A stretch of 64,000 nucleotides of DNA from Arsukibacterium sp. MJ3 (GTDB taxonomy: Bacteria; Pseudomonadota; Gammaproteobacteria; Enterobacterales; Alteromonadaceae), in contig NZ_LAHP01000002.1 in assembly GCF_000987765.1 (NCBI RefSeq), forward strand, positions 62,001 through 126,000, in the 5' to 3' direction. Shown piece by piece: positions 52,148 through 62,188 of the stretch. The number at the start of each line of letters is the position of its first letter. Within the stretch, counting starts at the first letter, position 1. The notes beneath the pieces were generated by a model, which was not told where the DNA came from, made no database searches, and saw only the letters and a program-made list of their open reading frames with translations. The position numbers and the translations under genes are program-made.

Positions 52148-53659
52148 TTAGTATTTCGCCGGCTCACCCTCTTTCGGTAGGGCGTTTAAAATAAACTGGC
52201 GTAAATCGTCATTCGACTTTTTCAAGTCTTCGGCGCGTAAATACATCATATGGCCGCTGCGATAGCCCTTAAAGCTCATGCGGTGTTTCATTTTACCGCT
52301 CGGGTCCAACTGCCACATATTGTATTTTGCATCAAAGTAATTGGTGGCGCCGTCATAATAGCCAGACTGGGTTAGCACCTGCAGGTAGGGGTTCTGTGCC
52401 ATGGCCTGACGCAGGTTTTCGCCGGTATTGTCGTTGCTTCTGTCCCATGGGTGCACCGGGCCAAACATGTTGTATTTAATGTCCGTTTTATAGTTTAGCT
52501 CAGTGCGCAGGTAATGGTTAATGGCCGGCGTGAACGAGTGTAACCAGGACGTCAGTTCGGCGTTGTAATCTGGCTTGTCGCCCACGTCGTTTTTATCCAG
52601 GCCCAAATAGCGTGAGTCTAGCCGGCCAACGGTTAGGCCGCGGTCGCGCAGCAGTTCTTTCCAGAAGTAATTGGTGCTGATGTCCAGGTTGCTGCGCAGC
52701 ACATTTTGCACGCTAATGCCAGAATAACGGCTCACCTGCTCGGCAATGGCTTGTTTTTCGTTATCGCTAATCATATTGCCTTTAGCCAGCGCCGGCAGAT
52801 ACTGATTCAGGGTAAAGGCTTCTACTTCAGGCAATATGTCGTATAAATCTTTTTGCTGTAAATCGGTAGCCAGCGCCTTGTGATACCAGGCAGTGGCAGT
52901 AAAGTAGGGTAAGCGGTTCGCCATTTTTACCGGGCCATTGCGCTCTATGCCAATATCGGTAGGTGACACCAGTACCACGCCATTTAAGTACATCCATTGC
53001 TGGTTTTGCAATGCCAGTGCCAGGCCAGCGACCCGCGTAGTACCGTAGCTTTCACCAATTAAAAACTTGGGTGAGCTCCAGCGCTCATAACGGCTAACAA
53101 AACTATTAATCCACTCGGCCAGGTAGGTAACATCGGCGTTGGTGCCAAAAAACATTTTTTGCTGCTGCTCTTTACTGGGCATTTTGCCATCTTTGTCTGG
53201 TAGTACCCGCGAATAACCGGTATTAACCGGGTTTACAAATACAATATCGGCAACATCTAATACCGAGTGCGGGTTACTTTTAACGCCATATGGCTGAATG
53301 GGATAGCCTTCATCATCAACGTTTAGCGATTTTGGGCCGGTATAAGCCACATGCATCCATACCGACGCCGAGCCGGGGCCACCGTTAAATGAAATAAGCA
53401 ATGGTCGCCGAGCGGTATCTTTTATATCGGTGCGCTGGTAATAGGTGTAAAACAGCGTGGCGGTAGGGTTACCCTCGCTGTCCCATACCGGCTGGGTACC
53501 TGTGTGGGCCTTGTAATTAACCCGTTTACCGTTTATGTCAGTACGATGCTCAGTGATGACCACGTTATCGGCGTCAATTTGAATTTGCTCGGCGGCCAGC
53601 TGCCAGCTGGCACTTAGCAGGGCGGCGACTAAACCGCTAATTTTAATAAAACGAAGCAT
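52148..53659 (-). CDS. Exported S10 family serine carboxypeptidase
   Basis: 503 aa. Signal peptide to about residue 23 (SWQLAAEQ). Alpha/beta hydrolase with oxyanion region LLISFNGGPGSASVW, nucleophile Ser about 204 in LIGESYGTTR and the histidine in YRSGHMMYLRAEDL. S10 enzymes remove C-terminal residues from peptides at acidic pH; bacterial members are usually periplasmic. Monocistronic. Confidence 0.9.
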   Translation of the reverse strand: MLRFIKISGLVAALLSASWQLAAEQIQIDADNVVITEHRTDINGKRVNYKAHTGTQPVWDSEGNPTATLFYTYYQRTDIKDTARRPLLISFNGGPGSASVWMHVAYTGPKSLNVDDEGYPIQPYGVKSNPHSVLDVADIVFVNPVNTGYSRVLPDKDGKMPSKEQQQKMFFGTNADVTYLAEWINSFVSRYERWSSPKFLIGESYGTTRVAGLALALQNQQWMYLNGVVLVSPTDIGIERNGPVKMANRLPYFTATAWYHKALATDLQQKDLYDILPEVEAFTLNQYLPALAKGNMISDNEKQAIAEQVSRYSGISVQNVLRSNLDISTNYFWKELLRDRGLTVGRLDSRYLGLDKNDVGDKPDYNAELTSWLHSFTPAINHYLRTELNYKTDIKYNMFGPVHPWDRSNDNTGENLRQAMAQNPYLQVLTQSGYYDGATNYFDAKYNMWQLDPSGKMKHRMSFKGYRSGHMMYLRAEDLKKSNDDLRQFILNALPKEGEPAKY

Positions 53660-53776
53660 AAAAAGCGCTCTTGGTTGCTATAGTTACTTGTAATGTAACT
53701 GATAACGGCTGCTGCTGCGATCGGCGATGCGACTGGTAACAGATTTATGGGATAATCTGGCCATTGGCTTGATGAA

Positions 53777-53795
53777 AATGCGAATACGTATTAAT
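53777..53795. promoter_or_regulatory. Weak Fur-like sequence upstream of the bacterioferritin pair
   Basis: AATGCGAATACGTATTAAT shares the AATGCGAAT half with the TonB-receptor Fur box but diverges in the second half. It lies 90 bp before the first bfr gene. Confidence 0.25.
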
Positions 53796-53884
53796 ACTAA
53801 TATTATGATTTTAAATGTTTTTTTGCTAAATATTACTACATGCCCTAAGCTATATTCATAGCTATAATCAATTGGAGCTGCTCT

Positions 53885-54358
53885 ATGCAAGGTAACCCTA
53901 AGGTGCTTAGTAAGTTAAATGAAGTACTTACTAGCGAACTCACCTCAATTAATCAGTACTTTTTACACGCCCGAATTTATAAAAACTGGGGCCTGAAAGC
54001 GTTAAATGACGCTTGCTATAAAAAGTCGATTAAGGATATGAAACAAGCAGACCAATTAATTGAACGGATTTTAATGCTGAAAGCCTTACCCAATTTGCAG
54101 GCTCTGGGTAAATTGCGCATTGGTGAAGATACTGAAGAAATGCTGCAATGCGATAAAGATTTTCAACACGAACAACTGCCAATACTGCGGGATGCTATTG
54201 CCTTGTGTGAAACCGAGCAAGATTACGTTAGCCGCGATATGTTAACTGAGCTGCTGGAAGACGAAGAAGAGCACTTAGACTGGCTAGAAACCCAGCAATA
54301 TCAAATTAGTGTTATGAGCCTGGCGAATTACTTGCAAGCTCAGTTAGGAGGTGATTAA
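53885..54358 (+). CDS. bfr: Bacterioferritin subunit retaining heme ligand, ferroxidase site degraded
   Basis: 157 aa four-helix ferritin-like subunit. Position 52 is Met (SIKDMKQAD), the heme ligand shared by two subunits. Of the ferroxidase ligands, Glu18, Glu127 and His130 are kept, but Glu51 is Asp, His54 is Gln and Glu94 is Gln, so it should not oxidise Fe(II) efficiently alone. It is followed 2 bp later by a second subunit with the opposite pattern, implying a mixed 24-mer as known for BfrA/BfrB pairs. TTGGAG precedes the ATG. Confidence 0.93.
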   Translation: MQGNPKVLSKLNEVLTSELTSINQYFLHARIYKNWGLKALNDACYKKSIKDMKQADQLIERILMLKALPNLQALGKLRIGEDTEEMLQCDKDFQHEQLPILRDAIALCETEQDYVSRDMLTELLEDEEEHLDWLETQQYQISVMSLANYLQAQLGGD

Positions 54359-54360
54359 TT

Positions 54361-54828
54361 ATGAAAGGTAATCAACAGGTTATTGCGGCATTAAACACAT
54401 TGTTAGCAAACGAATTAGCTGCAATGGATCAGTACTTTATTCACTCTCGTATGTATCACGATTGGGGCTTACACAAGCTTTTCGAGCGGATTGACCATGA
54501 ATTTGATGATGAAAAAGGTCATGCGTCTAAATTAATTGAGCGGATCATCTTTTTAGAAGGCACCCCTGATCTGGCCAATCGTGACGCTATTCAGGTGGGT
54601 AAAGACGTGCCTGCCATGCTGCAAAACGATTTAAACGTAGAATACACCGTGGCCAAACTACTGAAAAAAACCATGGCATTGTGTGAACAACAACAAGACT
54701 ATGTTACGCGTAACATGTTACAGCAGTTGCTAGACGATACCGAGAATGATCATGCCCATTGGCTGGAGCAGCAATTGCGGCTAATTACCATGCTGGGTTT
54801 GCCAAATTACCTGCAATCGCAACTGTAG
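54361..54828 (+). CDS. bfr: Bacterioferritin subunit retaining ferroxidase centre, heme Met lost
   Basis: 155 aa. Ferroxidase ligands Glu18, Glu51, His54, Glu94 and the C-terminal pair (Glu128, His131, displaced by one inserted residue) are all present, while the heme Met52 is Lys (DDEKGHASKL). It would therefore bring iron oxidation to a shell whose heme comes from the partner subunit. AGGAGG inside the end of the first gene is a strong ribosome binding site. A hairpin terminator follows. Confidence 0.93.
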   Translation: MKGNQQVIAALNTLLANELAAMDQYFIHSRMYHDWGLHKLFERIDHEFDDEKGHASKLIERIIFLEGTPDLANRDAIQVGKDVPAMLQNDLNVEYTVAKLLKKTMALCEQQQDYVTRNMLQQLLDDTENDHAHWLEQQLRLITMLGLPNYLQSQL

Positions 54829-54861
54829 CGCCAACTTCTATCTTGTTATAGCCTACTACCC

Positions 54862-54889
54862 GCCGGCACCTGTTAAGGGCCGGCTTTTT
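54862..54889 (+). terminator. Intrinsic terminator of the bacterioferritin operon
   Basis: GCCGGC (54862-54867), 11-nt loop, GCCGGC (54879-54884), TTTTTA. Confidence 0.82.
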
Positions 54890-55005
54890 ATTACACTCGC
54901 TTACACTTTAAAGTTTTCAGGTTTAGCTAACCGCGGCGGCGGCGTGTTAACGTAATGCTACGCGTTTTAATTGAAAATTTCTTATCTATGCAAAAGATTC
55001 CGGCT

Positions 55006-57147
55006 ATGCAAAAAAACAGGTTTATTCATAACAATGTGCTGTCGCTGTTGCTGACGGCCAGCTGTGTTAGTAGTTTTTGGCTTGCTGCGGCAGAGCAGCC
55101 GGCACCCATTGCGATACAACAGCCTTTTACGGTGAGCTCAGCACATGGCGATAGGCAAGACCCCTACTATTGGTTACGCGATGACAGTCGCAGTTCGCCG
55201 ACAGTGCTGGATTATTTACACCAAGAAAACGACTACTTTACTGCCTATGCCAGTAAGTACCAGCCGTTAACTGATAAGTTAACCCGTGAGATTATTGGTC
55301 GTATTAAGCAAGACGACAGCTCGGTTCCTTATAGTAAAGGCGATTACAGTTATTACAGCCGTTATGAAGCCGGCAAGGAATACCCGATTTATGCCCGAAA
55401 AGCGCTAAAAGACGGCACCGAGCAAGTAATGCTGGACGTTAACACCCTTGCCGCTGGCAAAGATTTTTATCAGGTAGCGAACTGGCAGGTTAGCCCGGAT
55501 CAAAACTTGCTGGCGTATTTAGAAGATAACAGTGGCCGGCGCCAGTATACCCTTAAAATTCGTGACTTACGTACTGGTAACGATTTACCCGATGAGCTTA
55601 GTGGGTTGTCGGGCAGCGTGGCCTGGGCAGCCGATAACCAAACGTTATATGTTATTCAGAATGATCCGGTTACCCTGTTAAGCACCACGGTATTGCAACA
55701 TAAGCTCGGTAATTCGCCAGCGCAGGCAATGGCGCTGTATCGGGAAGCAGATAACAGTTATTTCTTAAGTGTGGCCAACAGCAGCGATGATAACTATGTG
55801 ATGATTAACGCTGGTAGCACAGTATCTGATGAAATTCTGGTACAGGATGCTACTAAACCCGCAAGTGCTTTTATGGCATTAGCGCCGCGTCAACGTGATT
55901 TTAAATACAGTGCTAACCACATTAACGGCCGCTGGGTGATCAATACCGACTGGAATGCCCCTAACTTTCGTCTGATGAGCGTTGCCGCTAACAACATTGG
56001 CGATCGCAATAACTGGCAAGAGCTGGTAGCGCACAACGACAAGGTATTTATTCAGGACATTGAACTGTTCGACAATTACCTGGCTATTAATGAGCGCAGC
56101 GACGGCTTACGTCGGATCCGGATAATGCCTTGGCAGTCGCCCGATAAAGCCTTCTATATTGCTGCAGAAGAAGCGGCTTACGTGACCGGTTTTGACGTTA
56201 ACCCAGAGCAAAAAACCGAATGGTTGCGTTACAGTTATACCTCGCTAACTACGCCGAACAGCGTATACCGTTTAAATATGAAAACCGGCGAAAAGCAGCT
56301 GCTAAAGCAAACTGAGGTATTGGGCGGTTTTGATAAAAATAACTATGCCACAGAGCGGGTATGGGCTACGGCCAGCGATGGCGTTAAAGTGCCGGTATCA
56401 TTGTTGTATCGGAAGGGCTTTAAGCGTGATGGTAGTGCCCCGCTGTATCAATACGCCTACGGCTCTTATGGCAGCTCATCTGATCCGGCGTTTCGCTCTA
56501 CCGTGTTTTCGTTAGTAGACCGTGGTTTTGTTTATGCGATTGCCCATATCCGCGGTGGTCAGGAAATGGGCCGGCATTGGTATGAACAGGGTAAACTGCT
56601 GAATAAAGTGAATACCTTTACTGACTATATTGCGGTTACTGACTACCTGGTAGCCAATAACTATGTGGCCAAAGATAAAGTATTCGGTATGGGCGGCAGT
56701 GCCGGTGGTTTATTGATGGGCGCAGTAGCTAATATGGCACCAGAAAAATACCGGGCCTTAGTAGCACATGTGCCTTTTGTTGATGTGGTTACCACCATGT
56801 TGGACGAGACTATTCCGCTTACCACTAACGAGTTTGATGAATGGGGTAACCCAAAAGAAAAAGCCTATTACGACTATATGCTGGCCTATTCGCCTTATGA
56901 TCAGCTAAGTAAACAGGCTTATCCGGCATTGTTGGTCACTACCGGCTTATATGACTCGCAAGTGCAATACTTTGAACCGGCGAAATGGGTGGCTAAATTA
57001 CGCACCCATAAAACAGACAAGCAACCATTATTATTTAAAACCAATATGGAAGCTGGCCATGGCGGAAAGTCAGGGCGTTTTGCTCGGCTGGCAGAGCATG
57101 CTCAGGAGTATGCCTTTATTCTGAACTTGTTGGCTATAGATCACTAA
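55006..57147 (+). CDS. Exported oligopeptidase B-like S9A serine peptidase
   Basis: About 713 aa. Signal peptide follows ATG 55006 (NNVLSLLLTASCVSSFWLAA); in-frame ATGs at 54955 and 54988 are possible but none has a ribosome binding site. A beta-propeller region (DPYYWLRDDSRSS at its start) precedes the alpha/beta hydrolase domain with nucleophile Ser about 565 in GMGGSAGGLLMGAV, FVDVVTTMLDETIPLTTNEF typical of oligopeptidase B, and the catalytic His in EAGHGGKSGR. Cleaves short peptides after basic residues; the signal peptide suggests periplasmic action. Confidence 0.9.
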   Translation: MQKNRFIHNNVLSLLLTASCVSSFWLAAAEQPAPIAIQQPFTVSSAHGDRQDPYYWLRDDSRSSPTVLDYLHQENDYFTAYASKYQPLTDKLTREIIGRIKQDDSSVPYSKGDYSYYSRYEAGKEYPIYARKALKDGTEQVMLDVNTLAAGKDFYQVANWQVSPDQNLLAYLEDNSGRRQYTLKIRDLRTGNDLPDELSGLSGSVAWAADNQTLYVIQNDPVTLLSTTVLQHKLGNSPAQAMALYREADNSYFLSVANSSDDNYVMINAGSTVSDEILVQDATKPASAFMALAPRQRDFKYSANHINGRWVINTDWNAPNFRLMSVAANNIGDRNNWQELVAHNDKVFIQDIELFDNYLAINERSDGLRRIRIMPWQSPDKAFYIAAEEAAYVTGFDVNPEQKTEWLRYSYTSLTTPNSVYRLNMKTGEKQLLKQTEVLGGFDKNNYATERVWATASDGVKVPVSLLYRKGFKRDGSAPLYQYAYGSYGSSSDPAFRSTVFSLVDRGFVYAIAHIRGGQEMGRHWYEQGKLLNKVNTFTDYIAVTDYLVANNYVAKDKVFGMGGSAGGLLMGAVANMAPEKYRALVAHVPFVDVVTTMLDETIPLTTNEFDEWGNPKEKAYYDYMLAYSPYDQLSKQAYPALLVTTGLYDSQVQYFEPAKWVAKLRTHKTDKQPLLFKTNMEAGHGGKSGRFARLAEHAQEYAFILNLLAIDH

Positions 57148-57194
57148 AATAACAGCTAGTAAATTAAGTATTAGTAAATCAAGTTAAGGTTTTC

Positions 57195-58058
57195 ATGCGC
57201 CATGTCCGTGTTGTATTGTTAACGCTGCTGGCGCTTTTTGCCTTTGCGGGTAACTCGTTGTTATGCCGTGCCGCGCTAGCTCACACGCAAATAGATGCTG
57301 CCAGCTTTACTGCGATCAGACTGATTTCCGGTGCGATGGTGCTTTGGCTATTGCTGCTGTTACGCCGAGATAAGCAGCAGAGAACCCTTTTGGCTAGCGG
57401 TAATTGGCTATCTGCGTTGGCGCTGTTTGTTTATGCCGCTGGTTTTTCATTTGCTTACATACAGTTAAACACCGGTGTTGGTGCGCTTATTTTGTTCGGC
57501 GCGGTGCAAACCAGTATGATTGGCTATGGCCTGTTGCACGGCGAGCGCTTTGGGAAAACCCAGTGGCTGGGTTTAATGTTGGCAAGCAGTGGTCTGATAG
57601 GCTTGTTGTTACCCGGGTTATCTGCGCCGCCATTGTGGAGTGCTTTACTTATGCTATTAGCCGGTGTGGCTTGGGGCGTCTATTCTTTGCGTGGTAAAGG
57701 TGTGGGTGATCCACTACAGGTTACCGCGGGTAACTTTATACTTACTATACCAATGGCCTTACTGCTTTGTGCACTGCTTATCAGTCGGGCCGCATTAGAC
57801 CGCAACGGTGTTTATCTTGCGTTGCTATCGGGTGCTGTAACCTCAGGTATCGGCTATACCATGTGGTACAGCGCCTTACCGCTGCTAAAATCGACTACGG
57901 CAGCTACGGTGCAACTTAGCGTGCCTTTGCTGGCGGCGCTGGGTGGTGTAATACTGTTGCAAGAGCCGGTAACGCTGCGCTTAGGGCTGGCTGCGCTGGC
58001 CATTACTGGCGGTATTGCGTTGGTAGTACTGGCAAAAAGTGCTGGCAAAAACCAATAG
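57195..58058 (+). CDS. EamA/DMT family transporter
   Basis: 287 aa inner-membrane protein with ten predicted helices in two EamA repeats; seen FAFAGNSLLCRAALAHTQID at the N-terminus, and SGAVTSGIGYTMWYSALPLL and TAATVQLSVPLLAALGGVIL in the second half. Drug/metabolite exporter family, substrate unknown. Starts 47 bp after the oligopeptidase gene and 50 bp before the ZIP gene, so a shared transcript is possible. Confidence 0.87.
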   Translation: MRHVRVVLLTLLALFAFAGNSLLCRAALAHTQIDAASFTAIRLISGAMVLWLLLLLRRDKQQRTLLASGNWLSALALFVYAAGFSFAYIQLNTGVGALILFGAVQTSMIGYGLLHGERFGKTQWLGLMLASSGLIGLLLPGLSAPPLWSALLMLLAGVAWGVYSLRGKGVGDPLQVTAGNFILTIPMALLLCALLISRAALDRNGVYLALLSGAVTSGIGYTMWYSALPLLKSTTAATVQLSVPLLAALGGVILLQEPVTLRLGLAALAITGGIALVVLAKSAGKNQ

Positions 58059-58108
58059 AATAACTGCCTGAACAGGCCAGCGCTCAGTCCGAAACAACAG
58101 GAGCAGAG

Positions 58109-58999
58109 ATGAAAGGAACGTTGTTGCAGCTACCACGACTAAATGGCCGCCAATGGTTAGGCGCACTGATTGTGCTACTGGGTAGCAGTTATGCGGTACA
58201 GCAATTAATATTACTGATGCAACAGCAGCAAAATGTACGTTACGCCTTTTACGCCGGCATGGTTGCAGCCGGCGCAACAGCCGCCGGTGCCATACCAGCG
58301 TTATTTTTCCAGCGTTTATCACAAAAACTGCATGATGTTATGCTGGGCTTTGGCGCCGGTGTGATGCTGGCTGCTTGCATGTTTTCGTTAATTGTACCGG
58401 CGCTGGCGTTACTCATTGACAGCGGTGCTTCGCCCTGGCGCAGTTCTGGCAGCGTAGCACTGGCCATTTTGCTTGGCGGGGCATTAATGTTGTTAATAGA
58501 ACGATTGGTGCCGCATCAACATTTTATTAAAGAAGAAGACCGTTTACGGAGTTTAAAGCTACGCCGCAGCTGGTTATTTGTGTTCGCCATAGTGCTACAT
58601 AATATGCCGGAAGGGTTGGCGATAGGCGCGTCGTTTGCCAGTGGTGATATTGCCGCTGCAACGGCACTGACGGTCGGTATATCGGTGCAGGATATTCCAG
58701 AAGGATTGGTAGTGGCCATGGCGCTGCTGAGCGTGGGTTACAGCCGACTTTTGGCGGTTAGCATGGCAATACTGTCGGGTTTAACTGAACCACTAATGGC
58801 GGTTATTGGCGCCGCGGTACTAGGTGACTCCAGTTTGTTATTACCCTGGGGGCTGGCTCTGGCCGCCGGAGCCATGTTGTTTGTGATAAGCCATGAAATG
58901 ATCCCCGAATCGCATCGGCAAGGCCATGAGCTGGCTGCTACCAATGGCCTGATGCTGGGCTTTGTGCTGATGATGCTGCTTGATACGGCACTTGGCTAG
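58109..58999 (+). CDS. ZIP family divalent metal transporter
   Basis: 296 aa with eight helices. Helix IV holds HNMPEGLAIGASF and helix V holds QDIPEGLVVA, the ZIP metal-site motifs; helix VI-VII contain EPLMAVIGAA. A longer N-terminal region (about 45 residues with an extra helix) distinguishes it from E. coli ZupT. Predicted to import Zn, Fe or Mn. No Zur box seen. CAGGAGCAG precedes the start. Confidence 0.9.
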   Translation: MKGTLLQLPRLNGRQWLGALIVLLGSSYAVQQLILLMQQQQNVRYAFYAGMVAAGATAAGAIPALFFQRLSQKLHDVMLGFGAGVMLAACMFSLIVPALALLIDSGASPWRSSGSVALAILLGGALMLLIERLVPHQHFIKEEDRLRSLKLRRSWLFVFAIVLHNMPEGLAIGASFASGDIAAATALTVGISVQDIPEGLVVAMALLSVGYSRLLAVSMAILSGLTEPLMAVIGAAVLGDSSLLLPWGLALAAGAMLFVISHEMIPESHRQGHELAATNGLMLGFVLMMLLDTALG

Positions 59000-59096
59000 A
59001 CACATTTTATTACACTCCTTTTGGTAGTGGCGCTGGTCGCCCGCTCGCCATTTCATTAAAATAGCGTTAATAAATTCGTTATCGATAGAGAGTATC

Positions 59097-61970
59097 ATGA
59101 AAAAAATATTGATTATAAGTGCCATGACACTGGCGGTACTCACCGGTTGTGCCGGCGAGCGTAGCGTGTCGTCAGATCCTCAAGCTATGCAGCAACAAAT
59201 GCAGGTGCTGGTTAGCCCCAATGATAAGCGCGCTTATAAAGTATTGACCTTGCCAAATAAAGTAGAAGTAATGTTGGTATCAGATCCCGAGGCGAAAAAA
59301 TCTGCCGCGGCGTTAAGCGTCGGCGTTGGTTTGCTGCAAGATCCCATGAGCCAACAGGGCATGGCACATTACCTGGAACATATGCTGTTTTTGGGCACTG
59401 AACGCTATCCTGATACCAAAGGATACAGCGAATTTATGACCGCCAATGGCGGTGCGCAAAATGCTTATACCTGGTTAGACATTACCAATTACATGTTTAA
59501 AGTAAACAATGGCGCCTACGACGAAGCGCTTGACCGTTTTTCTGACTTTTTTAAAGCGCCGAAGTTGTATCCGGAATATACTGATAAAGAAAAAAACGCC
59601 GTTAATGCAGAGTGGTCGATGCGCCGCGAAATGGACTTTTTTGGTCAATACAAGCTATCGCGCAGCATGATGGGCAGCCACCCGGCTAACCGGTTTTTAA
59701 TTGGTAATCTGGAAACCTTGGGTGACAAAGCCGACAGTAAATTACACCCGGAAACAGTAGCATTTTATAACCGCTTTTACTCCGCCAACATTATGAAAGT
59801 GGCGCTGTTAAGCAACCTGCCTTTGGCTGAAATGGAACTGCTGGCCATTAAGCATTTTAGTAGTATCGAAAATAAAAATATTGCTAAACCTGAAGTAAAC
59901 GCTGAGCTGGACTTCAGCCAGCTTGGTGGCAAACGTATTCATTATCTGCCGAACGAAGATGTAAAACAGCTGCGGTTAGATTTTACCATTCGCAATAACA
60001 GCGACCAATTCGCGGTAAAACCAAACGAGTTTATTACCTATTTGCTTGGCTCTGAAATGCCCGGCACGCCAGCGCAGCAGTTAAAAGAGTTAGGGCTTAT
60101 CTCTAACCTTAATGTCAGTGCTTCACCCGATTTGTATGGTAACTATGGCTCGCTAAGTATCGACGTTGATTTAACCGATACCGGTATGCAAAATCGCGAG
60201 AGTATTGTCGCCACGCTAATGCAATACATTGCGCTGGTTAAACAGCAGGGTGTAGACAGTAAATATTTCAGTGAAATTCAAACCAGCCTGAACAACCAAT
60301 TCCGTTTTCTGGAAAAAGGCGACGAATTTGGTTATGTGTCTAACCTGGCCGATGCCATGCAAAAAGTACCTGCCCGTAATGCCATTAATGCACCATTTTA
60401 CTACTCGCGTTTTGATGCTGAGGCTATTAATGAGGTACTGCAACAACTTACACCAGCACATTTGCGGGTGTGGTATATCAGCCAGCAAGAACCGCATGAC
60501 AGCAGCCTGCATTTTTATGATGGCCAATATAAAATTGTTGATATTAGCGCTGCAGAGCAGCAACGCTGGCAGCAAACCCCGCAGCTAGCATTAACCCTAC
60601 CGGCGGTGAATCGCTTATTACCACAAAACTTTGATGTGAAACCGATGGTGGCACAGAACAAACCAGAAATTGTGCTGCAGCAAGACGGTATTAGCGCCTG
60701 GTTATACCCTAGCCAGCAATTTGCCAGCCAGCCACGGGGTGTATTAGAAATTTTCTTTAATACCAATGCACCACAGCAAAATATTAACGCCAAGGTACTA
60801 CTGGCCTTGTGGCTAGATGTCTACAACCTGCAACAAAGTGCCCTGGCAACCGAGGCCGCTATCGCCGGTATGCAGCTGCGTTTAACCCCAGGCAGCGGTA
60901 TGGCACTGACTATTGGCGGCTTCACCGATAAGCAGCCACAACTGTTACAGCAAGCGTTGGCCGGTTTAATGCTCAGTATCGATCAGCAAAGCTTTGCGCA
61001 AGCGAAAGACCGTTATATTCGCGGTTTAGAAAATCAAGGCAAACAGTTCCCATTTTATCAGGCGTTTAACGCCTATAGCAGTGTAGTGCGCAGTGGTAAC
61101 TATGAAACGGCACAACTGATTGCCGCGGCAAACCAGCTAACACCAGCTGATTTGCAGGCTTTTATTAGCAATACCATGGCTAATAATCAGCTGCGGCTAT
61201 TTGCCTTTGGTAACTATGACAAAGCCAGCATAGCGCAGGTACTGACCGAGATAAAACAAGTGCTGCCAACACCGCGCACAGAACTACCTTACAGCCGGAG
61301 CGCGTTTTGGAAACCCAGTGCCGGGCAAACCTTGGTAGTGCAACAAGACATTGATGTTGCCGACGTAGCTTTAGTGGATGTGCATATTCATCCAGAGCCA
61401 TCTTATGCCCAGTTGGCGCGTGCTACCGTGCTACGTAGACACTTTAGTAATATTGCCTTTGACAAGCTGCGTACCGAAGAGCAATTAGCTTATGCGGTAG
61501 GCGGCGCCGCCATGCAGCTGGAAGATTATGTTGGTTTTGCCATGTATATTCAGACGCCGGTAAAAAGTGTGGCGGAAATACAGGCACGCTTCGACTTGTT
61601 TAAACAACAATATGCCAAAGCGCTGGATGGCTTAAGCGAAGAAGCGTTTGCGCAGTTAAAAGCCAGCACCTTAGTCACGTTAAAAGAGCCACCGAAAAAT
61701 CTGCAGGACGAAGTAAGCCCGCTAATTAGTGACTGGTATCGTGAAAAGTTCAGCTTCGACAGTAAACAGCAGCTGATTAGCGCTGTAGAAAATGTCACGC
61801 TGGCCGATGTAAAAGCCTTTTATAGCGAAACCATGCTAAACGCCAAGGCGCCACGTATTTCAGTACAAATGCGCGGCACTACATTCCGCGATCAGCCGTT
61901 TGCCGATATACCCGGTCAAACCAAAATAACGGACGTGGCCAAGTTCCACCAGCAGATGCAAAAGCAGTAA
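59097..61970 (+). CDS. M16 (insulinase/pitrilysin) peptidase, lipoprotein
   Basis: 957 aa. Lipoprotein signal MKKILIISAMTLAVLTGC. The inverted zinc motif His91-x-x-Glu94-His95 lies in MAHYLEHMLFLGTERY, and the distal glutamate in the EKNAVNAEWSMRREMD segment. Four M16-type domains fill the rest. It resembles E. coli PtrA (protease III), degrading peptides up to about 7 kDa, probably attached to the periplasmic face of a membrane. Terminator follows. Confidence 0.94.
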   Translation: MKKILIISAMTLAVLTGCAGERSVSSDPQAMQQQMQVLVSPNDKRAYKVLTLPNKVEVMLVSDPEAKKSAAALSVGVGLLQDPMSQQGMAHYLEHMLFLGTERYPDTKGYSEFMTANGGAQNAYTWLDITNYMFKVNNGAYDEALDRFSDFFKAPKLYPEYTDKEKNAVNAEWSMRREMDFFGQYKLSRSMMGSHPANRFLIGNLETLGDKADSKLHPETVAFYNRFYSANIMKVALLSNLPLAEMELLAIKHFSSIENKNIAKPEVNAELDFSQLGGKRIHYLPNEDVKQLRLDFTIRNNSDQFAVKPNEFITYLLGSEMPGTPAQQLKELGLISNLNVSASPDLYGNYGSLSIDVDLTDTGMQNRESIVATLMQYIALVKQQGVDSKYFSEIQTSLNNQFRFLEKGDEFGYVSNLADAMQKVPARNAINAPFYYSRFDAEAINEVLQQLTPAHLRVWYISQQEPHDSSLHFYDGQYKIVDISAAEQQRWQQTPQLALTLPAVNRLLPQNFDVKPMVAQNKPEIVLQQDGISAWLYPSQQFASQPRGVLEIFFNTNAPQQNINAKVLLALWLDVYNLQQSALATEAAIAGMQLRLTPGSGMALTIGGFTDKQPQLLQQALAGLMLSIDQQSFAQAKDRYIRGLENQGKQFPFYQAFNAYSSVVRSGNYETAQLIAAANQLTPADLQAFISNTMANNQLRLFAFGNYDKASIAQVLTEIKQVLPTPRTELPYSRSAFWKPSAGQTLVVQQDIDVADVALVDVHIHPEPSYAQLARATVLRRHFSNIAFDKLRTEEQLAYAVGGAAMQLEDYVGFAMYIQTPVKSVAEIQARFDLFKQQYAKALDGLSEEAFAQLKASTLVTLKEPPKNLQDEVSPLISDWYREKFSFDSKQQLISAVENVTLADVKAFYSETMLNAKAPRISVQMRGTTFRDQPFADIPGQTKITDVAKFHQQMQKQ

Positions 61971-61985
61971 GGTATTTTCACCAAC

Positions 61986-62012
61986 AAAAACGCAGCCCAG
62001 GCTGCGTTTTTT
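61986..62012 (+). terminator. Intrinsic terminator after the M16 peptidase gene
   Basis: AAAAACGCAGC, CCAG loop, GCTGCGTTTTTT. Perfect stem with T-run, 15 bp after the stop. Confidence 0.92.
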
Positions 62013-62188
62013 GTTTAATGGCACTGCGTTAATTGCCGCGCTAAAACCTATTTTATAGCGGCAATAATAAAATAGTTTGAGTAATCACTTTAAACGACTG
62101 TTAGTTTTTTAATTTCGAGGTGGTTGCTGCTTAGCGCTTGCATGCTGGGCGATGCTGCACCTTGGCTTAGCCGTAAGCTTTAACCTAT

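Noticed and set aside
62040..62120. Promoter or small RNA in the AT-rich gap after the M16 terminator
   Set aside because: Only generic AT-rich sequence; no paired promoter boxes or hairpin with T-run.
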